Below are positions 56,097 through 64,000 of a stretch of DNA of 64,000 bases, one piece after another. Numbering within the stretch: the stretch's first letter is position 1; each line of letters begins with the position of its first letter. Origin of the DNA: Allomyces macrogynus ATCC 38327 (lineage: Eukaryota; Blastocladiomycota; Blastocladiomycetes; Blastocladiales; Blastocladiaceae); NCBI GenBank assembly GCA_000151295.1, contig GG745328.1, positions 1,933,015 to 1,997,014 of the forward strand, in the 5' to 3' direction. The notes under the pieces are model-generated. The model ran no database searches. It saw nothing but the letters and a program-made list of their open reading frames with translations, and was not told the origin of the DNA. Both the position numbers and the translations under genes were made by a program.

Positions 56097-57841
56097 ATGA
56101 CCAGCAGCAAAATGGCGGCCGCAGCAACCTCCGTCTCGACCGACGACCTCGCGCAGTTCATCCTGAACACGCTCGACCGCGACGGCGCGATTGCGTCGTC
56201 GGCCGACCTGCGGTTCCAGGGGCAGCAAGTCGAGAACCAGGCGCTGCACGGCGCACTGACCTCGCTCGAGCGCCGCGAGGTGCGCATCAAGCCCGCTGAT
56301 TCGAACGCGGCCAGGAATGGAGCCTAACGCCGGTCGCCCACCCACCTTCAGATGATCACGTACGAGACGATCGAGTTTGACAAGTGGGTGCTGACGGCCG
56401 AGGGCGCCGACATTGAGGCCAACGGCAGTCACGAGGCCAAGGTGTTCAACGCGATCCCGGCCGACGGGCTCGCGATTGGCGACTTGGGCAAGAAGGTTGG
56501 CGCCGAGTCGGCCAAGATTGGCCAGGGCAAGGCGTTCAAGAACAAGTGGATTGGCAAGGGCAAGGACGGAAAGTTGGTGCGGCTGGTCGCGACGATTCGC
56601 GATGTGACGCAGGAGGATCTGGCCACAATCAAGAAGACGCACGCGCACTCGGACGCCAAGGTGTTGGCCGAGCTCAAGAAGCGCAAGCTGTGCGACAAGG
56701 AGTATGTTTGGACCCCGTATCTTGACACGCTCAAGTTTGGATCCCTCTAACCACGTCGCAACTTGCTAGAAAAGTGACCCACTACCGCGTTGCCAAAGGC
56801 ACGCACTTCTCGACCGTCATTGTCAAGCAGGCGACCGACTTGACCGTCGACATGCTCCTGTCCGGATCGTGGCAGAACCTCGACTTCAAGAAGTACAACT
56901 TTGACGCGCTCGGCCAGGAGCCGAGTGGAGGCCACCTGCACCCGCTCATGAAGGTCCGCGAAGAGTTCCGGCAAATCTTCTTCGAGATGGGGTACGACTT
57001 GCATTGCTTTGATTCCCAGCGATGCGGTGCTCTGACTCCCGCGATCCATAGTTTCGAGGAGATGCCGACCAACCGCTACGTCGAGTCGTCGTTCTGGAAC
57101 TTTGACGCGCTCTTCCAGCCGCAGCAGCATCCGGCGCGCGACATGCACGACACCTTCTTCCTCAAGAACCCGGCCACGTCGAACCGGTTCCCCAAGGCGT
57201 GCATGGAGCAGGTCAAGCAAGTGCACTCGACGGGCGGGTTCGGGTCGATCGGGTACGGGTACGACTGGAAGGAGGAGGAGGCCGAGAAGCTGCTGCTGCG
57301 CACGCACACGACCGCCGTCTCGTCGAACATGCTCTACAAGCTCGCGCACCAAGAGGGTGGGTTCACGCCCGCCAAGTACTTTTCGATCGACCGCGTCTTC
57401 CGTAACGAGACGGTTGATGCGACGCACTTGGCCGAGTTCCATCAGGTGGAGGGCGTGATTGCCGATGTGGGCCTGACGCTCGGCGACTTGATTGGGTTCA
57501 TCAACGTCTTCTGCCAGAAGATGGGCGTGACCAACATTCGCTTCAAGCCGGCCTACAACCCGTACACAGAACCGTCGATGGAGATTTTCTCCTACCACCA
57601 GGGGCTCGGCAAGTGGGTCGAGATTGGCAACTCGGGCATGTTCCGCCCGGAAATGCTCGGGCCGCTTGGGTTGCCCGACAACGTGCGCGTCATTGCCTGG
57701 GGGCTCTCGCTCGAGCGCCCGACCATGATCAAGTACGGCATCGACAACATTCGCGAGTTGCTCGGGCACAAGTGCGACCTGGAAATGATTCAGAAGAACC
57801 CGATTTGCCGACTCGACAAGAAGATGGGTCGCGAGAACTGA
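56097..57841 (+). CDS. FRS2: Phenylalanine--tRNA ligase alpha subunit (cytosolic)
   Basis: Exons 56097-56279, 56352-56701, 56770-56991 and 57052-57841 give 514 residues in frame, the usual length (about 500). With the beta subunit it charges tRNA-Phe. N-terminal winged-helix DNA-binding-like folds (about 1-160) precede the class II core: [18 protein letters not shown], then [20 protein letters not shown] (motif 1/2 region, restored across a 60-base in-frame intron), [75 protein letters not shown], and motif 3 [16 protein letters not shown]. All catalytic blocks are intact. A second ATG (residue 6) is an equally good start. Confidence 0.97.
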
Positions 57842-58084
57842 GCCAAGTGTCGTCGTCGTCGTCGTTTGGTTGTGCCGCTTTAGCTTGCCTTGGCTATCGG
57901 TCGTTTCTTTTCGTTAGTTATTTTCGTTTGCAAATGAATAGTCTTGCACCGTGGTCGTGTTGTCCTCTTTTGGTGTTTCCGTAGCTTTGATAAATCTGTT
58001 GTTGCTCGTGTGGCTGCTGAGAGCGCTGCAGCTTTGGATATTGTAAACGACAACACACCATCAACTGCTGCAAGTTGCTGCAAA

Positions 58085-59579
58085 ATGGCCGCTCGAGATA
58101 TCCGTTGCTTCATTTCGCGCATCACCGACCCGTTTGTCAACTTGGCTGTTGAAGAATGGTGAGTGGGCCATCGACACCGTGCGATCACAGCCCAATGATC
58201 GTGTCGCTTCAAATACTTTGCTGACCGTCATCAACGCGGGCGGTTCTTCCAAGGCTCTTCCGGACCACGCCCGTTCATTCGCATGTTCTGCTGCTATGGC
58301 GCAACTCGCCGACCGTGGTCATTGGCCGCAACCAGAACCAGTGGAAGGAGTGCAACGTGCACGCGCTCGAAGCCGACGACATCCCGTGGGTGCGCCGAAA
58401 ATCGGGCGGCGGGACCGTGTACCATGTCCGTATCCTCGGAGTGCGAGCCAGCTTTCATCACAATCGAAACTGACGTCTCCCTTTTCACGGATAGGACCTC
58501 GGCAACTCAATCTACTAGATCATCGAGCCGCGGGAGTCGTTTACGCGGCGTAAGAACGCTGAGCTCGTGACGCGCGCACTACACCATCTCGACGTGCCCG
58601 CGGCCGTCAACGACCGGCACGATATCGTCGTGGATGGGCGCAAAGTATCTGGGTCGGCATTCAAGCTCACGTCCCGCCGCGCCTATCGATGCTGATTGAC
58701 GCAAACCTCACGTCGCTGCGCAAGTACCTCAAGATCGACCGCCCGCGACTCGTCACCAAGGGCGTGCCGTCGGTGCCGTCGCCCGTGACCAACTTGCGCG
58801 AGTTTTCCTTGACCGTCGACCATGCGGGGTTCTGCGAGGCGGTTATGGATGAGTTTTGCCGCGCGCATGACTTGGGATACCTGAAGGTGCGCCGCTCGAG
58901 AAATTATCACGATTAGACGGTTCCAAAGCTGACGCCACGTTCAACTTGGTCTAGACTGAAGTGATTGAACCCAGCATTGTCGACACGGAGCCGCACGTCA
59001 AGGCCGCGCTGGACGAGCTGACAGTACGCGCAACCTTCTCCACCCGCTCTCCGCTGGGGTTGTGCTTATTTCACGATTTTTTCCCCGCTGGCTGTAGTCG
59101 GACGAATGGTGCCTGGGACAAACGCCCGAGTTTACGCACGAGATCCATCTCGACCACGCCGTTCGTGCTCGCGATTCCGTTGCTGTCTTTATTGGTCCAT
59201 GTCGTGCACACCGAGCTAACTTGATCCTGTCAACGCTCTCCACCTGCTGCGATAGATTCTGAACGTGCACTGCCGCGGCGGCCAAGTGACCTCGGTATCG
59301 TGCCAGTGGACTACGCAGCCTGACGATTTGTTTGCCGCTGGCCTCGAGGATTTCTCACAATGCTTGATCAGTCTGTTTTCTGTCGAACCTCTGCCAATGT
59401 TGTGCATCGCACGCCCCTGACCGAAACCCCACCACTTTTCAGGCCAGTGGTACCACCCCAAGTCGCTCCAAGGCGCCTGGACGCGGTTCGTGACCATGCA
59501 ATACGGCGCGATCCAGGAAACGCATCCGACGATGGTGGAACTGCAGCATTTTGTCCATCAACTCGGCAAGGAAATGTAG
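58085..59579 (+). CDS. Lipoate-protein ligase (LplA/AIM22-like), with in-frame stop and 10-base deletion
   Basis: Exons 58085-58158, 58254-58425, 58495-58886, 58955-59023, 59098 to about 59159, and two more to TAG 59577-59579. LplA-type enzymes attach or transfer lipoate to mitochondrial 2-oxoacid dehydrogenases. Motifs: NLAVEEWLF restored across intron 1, [89 protein letters not shown], and [11 protein letters not shown]. Two defects: an in-frame TAG (58516-58518) right after DLGNSIY, and, at about 58686, loss of the 10 bases that would encode the conserved HHGT of RAYHHGTML. Adding 10 bases makes exon 3 a multiple of three again. It may be a pseudogene, a decayed allele or a sequence error. 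Its 3' end nearly touches that of the convergent methyltransferase gene. Confidence 0.85.
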
Positions 59580-59621
59580 ATTGAGCATGTAGAAATCAAT
59601 GAATTCAAATACAACGAACTG

Positions 59622-61070
59622 CTAGGACCGCTTCCGGTAAACGATCACAATCACACCAAACCGAATCCCGAGCGACATCACTTCCTCGATATCGAACGCG
59701 GTCGCCATGCGGTCAAAAAACGCGTCCTCTTCGGCGACCGTGAGCCCACGACTCTTGTACCCAAACACGACCACACCGCCAGGGCGCACCGACCCGACGA
59801 TCGTGGCCCACAAATGGTTGAACTCAGCTTCGTAGAGCACGTCCGAGCACACGAGCAGGTCGACGGGACACGTCGGTCGCGGCGCGGGTGCAGCAAACTG
59901 GCCATCGACGTGGAGGGGACCGCCCCACCAGAGCGACCCAACGTGAATGTTGGCGCGGCCCGCGCAGTTGCCGTGCATGAGATCGAGCGCGTCGGGCACG
60001 TCCGTGCGGTAGACAGTACAGGTTGGGAGAGTGGTGGAGACGACGGTCGCGAGAAAGCCCGTGCCGCTGGACAGGTCGAGTGCCGTGCTGATGGAGGGGT
60101 TCGTGCGCAGGAGGTGGTGGGGGAGGGCGCGGCCGACGATCACGGCCGAATCCCAAACCTTGCCTGTAAGTGGAAAACGAACAGCGATCAGTTTCGATAA
60201 TGATCTCGGCGAGTGAAGAGAAAATGACGGACCAGGGATCCCAAACCCCCACTCTTCTCGAATCAGCAGCTCGTCCTCGACACCATCGCCGCGGTCCGCG
60301 ACAAACCGGCGGAAAACATCAACCACGTCCTCGTCCGATCGGTTCACACCAAATGGGCCAATCACGACACCGAGGCAATCGTCAAAGTCGGTTGTGATTT
60401 GCACAAACACCAACTCGCGGTCTGGTGCCTGCAAAGACTCGAGGAGACCGCAGATCTTAGCAACATCAATCTCCACCCGCACCGTTCCCTTGCCCGACTC
60501 GACATCGAGACCTGCCTGGTTTGCGGTGATCAGGCAGGCCCGAAGCGCATTCGCATCGATCGCGGTGTCAACGAGTTGACCGCCCCGTACTGTTCCAGAA
60601 CGCAGCGCGGCAAACAAATTCACGGGACGCAGCGGCAGCGTCTTGCGCGGGTGGAGACCAAGCTCGTTGACAGCCACGACGCGAATGTCCAAGCGCACGC
60701 GACCAGAATTGCTTGTCGTGAGCAGCGATTTGAGGTTCGCGGCCGGGTAGGTCAACGGGAATAGTCGATACAGGTGACTCGTGGCGAGGACGCCGTTGGC
60801 CGTCGTAGCAGCCAACGATCCGTCCCTTCTGGTACTCGCACCGCTGTCATGCTAGGTGGAGAAGCAACGAAGAGTCGGTACGGATCAGAAACAGCGATGG
60901 CGACAACGACTCCGGTCTTTTGGGGGTTGCTTGAGTGTTGGTTGGACTCGTGGTTTCGACTCGTGGGTCATATATTCCGATAAGAGTTCAATTACCGCGA
61001 GCGCATTCGGGGCATATTTTCCGAGAAGTCGTTTTGTTCGATCATCCAATGCATCAAGTGAAGCGTTCAT
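59622..61070 (-). CDS. METTL21/EFM-type protein lysine methyltransferase
   Basis: The main body is 60233 and upstream joined to 60163-59622 by a 69-base in-frame intron (60164-60232). Seven-beta-strand methyltransferase features: TGKVWDSAVIVGRAL (the W-D-A entry motif, restored across the intron), ALDLSSGTGFLATVV (SAM-binding motif I), the acidic VYRTDVPD, CPVDLLVCSDVLYEAEF (motif post-II, D/E-x-x-Y type of METTL21-like lysine methyltransferases) and RPGGVVVFGYKSR. The family modifies translation factors and chaperones; the target is unknown. The frame has no ATG at its upstream end (60815), so a first exon is needed. ATG 61070 with MNASLDALDDRTKRLLGKYA, joined to an acceptor at about 60853, is the best candidate but is not proven. 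Confidence 0.72.
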
Positions 61071-61309
61071 TGTGACGGCTTCAGTCGTTGATCGGTGCGG
61101 CCGTTGGGCCCATTTTTTGCTTGCTTTGGGATCAGCAACTCCGGTCAGCCTGTCGCGCCTGTCGTCCTCAAACGGGGAACAAGATAGACGAATCAAGACG
61201 GATATATCCCTTCATCAGTACCGTGCCCAGTTCGGTGTCCCATTCCCATACCTGCGTATCGCGTCCAGCGCGACGCGCGCTTGCAGTCTCCCTCCCTCTA
61301 CCACCGTAC

Positions 61310-63252
61310 CTAGTCCGAAATGTAGCCCTCGCCCTCACCAAAGCTTAACTCGGACGCGTACTCGGCGGTCCCCGCAGCGCCCGTCGTGCTAATCTCATCG
61401 AGCGCGCCGAGCGCCTCGGAAAAGAAATCCACGGGCGCGCGACGCGGACTCCCGTTGGTCGCCGCCGCCATCCCCCCACGCGTTCCCGGCGCGAGCTTGT
61501 TGGGCGACCCCGTGACAGACCCTCGCGTCGACCGCGCAATCGTGCTCGCATCGTCAGCTCCACCCCCACCCGCACGGCTCTTGACGCTCGGCGCCAAGTA
61601 CCGTTTCGCCGGCGACCCAGGCGCCGACAATCCCGACGTGGCCCCACGATCGCTATCGACAAGCACATTGATCCCGCCCGAGCACTTGATATCGAGCTGC
61701 ACGTCGATCGAGTCGCGGAAAAACTTGAAGTCGTGCAGTTCCTGGCGTAACTGCTGGTGCCGCGCCCAGCTGAAGAGGAAGTGCGTCGCGTCACCCGACT
61801 GCTGGTAGGTCAAGAATTGTTCAAGCCGCGCGATTTCGCCGGCCTGCCGCCGCAATTCGCACTCGTCGCTGGCGAGCACGTCGATCTTGCGCTTGGTGAT
61901 GGCCTTGAGCTCGGCCATGGCGCGCTTGTAGATGTCCTCGATCTGTTGCTGGATCGCGGCCGCGTGCTTGTCGAGGCTCTTGGCCCGCGCCGAGAGGGAC
62001 GCGAGTTGGTTGTCGATGGCCTGCTTGCGGCTCGCCAAAATGTTGTCGGGCTATGATGCGTCAAGACGATACAGTGAGCCGGCGACACAGTCAAATCTTG
62101 GCGAGATCACTCAATAAAACCGAACGTACGACTTGCGCGTCCGACATGACCGTCTGGTAGGCCTCGGCGACGCTGACAAGCTTGTGCTTGGCGGCCTCGC
62201 CCGACGAGTGGTGGCCGACCATTTTGCAGTGCACGCACACGGGCACGTGGCACTGCGAGCAGAAAAACTCAAAGAGCTTGTCGGGATGGTGCCGGCAGTG
62301 ACCAAACACGTCCATGCCCTTGCCAATCGGCGTGCGAATGTGCCGAGAGACCAGCTTGTTGGCGCTGTGCAGCTGCGTGTCGCACTTTTTGCACAGGTTG
62401 GCCGAGTCGGCGGCGCAGTAGAAGTCGGCCAGCGCCGACTCGCAGTTGTCGCATTGCGGTTTCTGTTCAAGAGGGGAGCGAACGAGGTCAGGTCAAGCAC
62501 TCGCACGGAATAAGCGGTTGAGAGACAGGACGTACCTCGCGGATGCGCCTTTCCTTGACCGGGTCGTACTCGTACTGGACCAGGTACATGGGGAGGACCT
62601 GCGCCGCGCTCGAGATGAAGTACTCGTGGTAGTAGTCGTTGTGGTTGCCGTCGGTGTCCTCGCGGTCGACTACGGCAAGGATTAGGTCAGTTTTTCTTGG
62701 TTGGGCAATCTCAATCGAGTGAAAGAGCAACGCACCGGGCAGATAGTAGCTGTCGTAGCCTTCCGGGAGTGGTTCCCGTGCCGCGTTGTCCGGGTCATTC
62801 ATGTAGGCGCGGCCGATGCCGACCTTGCACAAGATGGCCTTGTGAACCGTCTTGGTCTCATCTTCTAGCAGGCCGGAATGAAGTTGGGAGCACGGCGGGT
62901 TCGCGTCAGCATTCGGCAGCACGATCGCTGCAATGACATCAAAGCACGCACGTTGTGCCGACCGGATCGCGCCAATCCCGACACGGATGCCCGGTGCGTT
63001 GGCCGAAAAGACAAACCCGCGGCGAACGACCTCTTCCTCGGCGTTGCCGGGCGGGAAGTGGGCCGGGTCGACCCAGGTGTCGAGCGTCAAGATGTCGCGG
63101 CATCGGCGCTCAAACTGGACCGTGTTGTGTGGATTGGAGAGGGCATGGACGGTGAGGAGGCGCGCCGAGGACGCGTGCAGGCACAGCTGCAGAAAGTATT
63201 CGAGGTAGGCAAACTGCGGGCTGCTCGACGAGAGCGGTGTCTTTTCGGACAT
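61310..63252 (-). CDS. PARP-like domain plus tandem B-box zinc fingers and coiled coil
   Basis: Exons 63252-62736, 62669-62536, 62462-62130 and 62050-61310 give 574 residues. Residues about 60-215 look like a PARP/ART catalytic domain: GNAEEEVVRRGF, GIRVGIGAIRSAQRA (place of GxGxYFAxxxxKA), ILCKVGIGRAY, LPEGYDSYYLPVD restored across a 66-base intron, and HEYFISSAAQVLPMYLVQYE, with Glu at the catalytic position; the usual Tyr of the H-Y-E triad seems replaced. Then come B-box fingers, CDNCESALADFYC...CKKCDTQLH and CRHHPDKLFEFFCSQCHVPV, and a coiled coil (about 330-400: RAKSLDKHAAAIQQQIEDIY), as in TRIM proteins but without a RING. The tail is Gly/Ser-rich and ends in SELSFGEGEGYISD. It may read or write ADP-ribose and signal through B-box self-assembly; this is inference. 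Confidence 0.8.
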
Positions 63253-63617
63253 GGTGGCGAGGGCACGAGCGAGACGAGCGGGACGAGCGGACGGCGACGA
63301 GCGGGCGGGTCGGGGACGACGAGGGATCGCGATTGCTGGCAGTTGCGAAGACACTGGTGCTGGTGCTGCGACGGGACAACTGCGAGAACGTCGGGAGTTT
63401 AGTGTCGGCCAGCGAGGTGGAGGGAGTGGAGGGCAGAAGAGATTCGCCAACGTCAAATTTGGGCCCCTGACGCGACCCTGTGAGCGTCACAGAGAGCGTG
63501 CGCCGCACGCGGTCCAGTCCCCAACACTGTCTTGCTCCTTCTCAACGTCCACACCACCTCACACGATTTCCTAGGCCGCTGGCAGCGCGACCTGACAGAC
63601 CCTGTCCTTCCGCTCTC
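63253..63617. promoter_or_regulatory. Divergent region upstream of PARP/B-box gene
   Basis: About 365 bases. The PARP/B-box frame is open upstream to 63456 but has no ATG there. Likely promoter and leader for both directions. Confidence 0.4.
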
Positions 63618-64000
63618 ATGTTCCCCATCCTCTCCACTACTGCTCGCCAGCACGTTTGGGCGCCCGCACCACGTTCTGCACCAACGGCACCGCCGACTAA
63701 ACTGTGCGCACGGGTGGGAAGGCCGGCCGACGCCGACGCTGCTGCCCTGCAACAGGTGGCCTTCCACAGCACACGGCAGCGACCAGGGCGCCCAACACGG
63801 ACCAACCCGTTCAGCTCAGCAAAGTCGTTCCCCCCCCCCCCCCCCCCCTCCCCGCACTTGCGCCCCATCTTGGCACCGACCGGCTTTACAGCTCGACCCG
63901 CACGTGCGCTTCCAGCACTGCCAAATTGGCCGCAGGCTGGGGTGGTCTGAACGGCACGGGCCAGCTCGACCTTTGCCACCGCCAGCAGCTGCAACACCAT
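63618..64000 (+). CDS. Possible mitochondrial protein, 5' end (runs off the window)
   Basis: ATG 63618 begins a frame with an Arg/Ser/Ala-rich N-terminus (MFPILSTTARQHVWAPAPRS, then ALQQVAFHSTRQRPGRPTRT), which looks like a mitochondrial presequence. A 19-C run (63830-63848) follows. Read as an intron (donor GT at about 63824, acceptor ACAG at about 63890), it continues as LDPHVRFQHCQIGRRLG to the window end; read unspliced, the frame stops at 63950. I do not recognise the product, and the gene may lie on either strand. Confidence 0.3.
63830..63848 (+). repeat. 19-base C homopolymer
   Basis: Nineteen consecutive C. It may be the pyrimidine tract of an intron in the end-of-window gene, as seen in the UFD1-domain gene. 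Its length is unreliable in most assemblies. Confidence 0.9.

Noticed and set aside
52900..59000. Alternative genetic code (TAG/TGA read as sense)
   Set aside because: TAG and TGA end many intact genes here in the expected places, the residues expected at the internal stops differ, and other lesions are indels; errors or gene decay fit better.

Overview
The window is a eukaryotic nuclear contig, almost certainly from an early-diverging fungus. The evidence is GC-rich coding DNA, about 26 genes on both strands, and many short GT-AG introns (mostly 60-100 bases; donors often GTACGT, GTGCGT or GTTCGT). Fungal hallmark genes include acetolactate synthase regulatory subunit ILV6, fungal-type biotin ligase BPL1 with an amidotransferase-like N-terminus, GCN2, GPI10, ATG4 and FIG4. 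Two proteins resemble cilium-associated families (CCDC13-like, ARMH1-like). With the base composition, this suggests a zoosporic fungus; Blastocladiomycota is my best guess, not proven.

Layout. 0-9 kb: 3' part of a dual-specificity phosphatase (+), ILV6 (+), a UFD1-domain zinc-finger protein (-), and an RFWD3-type RING/WD40 ubiquitin ligase (-). 9-15 kb: BPL1, a PPR/Mtf2-like mitochondrial protein and a BEM46-type hydrolase (all +). 15-30 kb: GCN2, an NIS siderophore synthetase, an unknown membrane protein and a CCDC13-like coiled-coil protein (all -). 30-37 kb: GPI10 (+), a MARK/KIN1-like kinase with KA1 domain (-) and a proline-rich unknown (-). 37-39 kb: a SAP18-like gene interrupted by an 821-base run of N, then an Arg/Asp/Gly-rich 3' part. 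40-49 kb: SMC1 (+), a long cyclin Y (-) and a small ARMH1-like protein (+). 49-64 kb: FIG4 (-), ATG4 (+), phenylalanyl-tRNA synthetase alpha (+), lipoate-protein ligase (+), a METTL21-type methyltransferase (-), a PARP-like/B-box protein (-), and the start of a possible mitochondrial gene.

There is no operon logic; neighbours are mostly unrelated housekeeping genes. Themes recur: ubiquitin and DNA-damage signalling (UFD1-like, RFWD3, SMC1, PARP-like), nutrient signalling and autophagy (GCN2, ATG4, FIG4), and cofactor attachment (BPL1, lipoate ligase). No tRNA, rRNA, CRISPR or intact transposon was recognised.

The most interesting points are the PARP-like plus B-box architecture, an NIS-type siderophore synthetase in a fungus, a cyclin Y with a roughly 700-residue N-terminal extension, and a set of otherwise conserved genes (FIG4, lipoate ligase, the kinase, the UFD1-like gene) that carry in-frame stops, small deletions or one-base frame changes. 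Those lesions may be assembly errors, allele decay or genuine pseudogenes. All exon coordinates come from manual splice-site and family-motif reading, without alignment tools.
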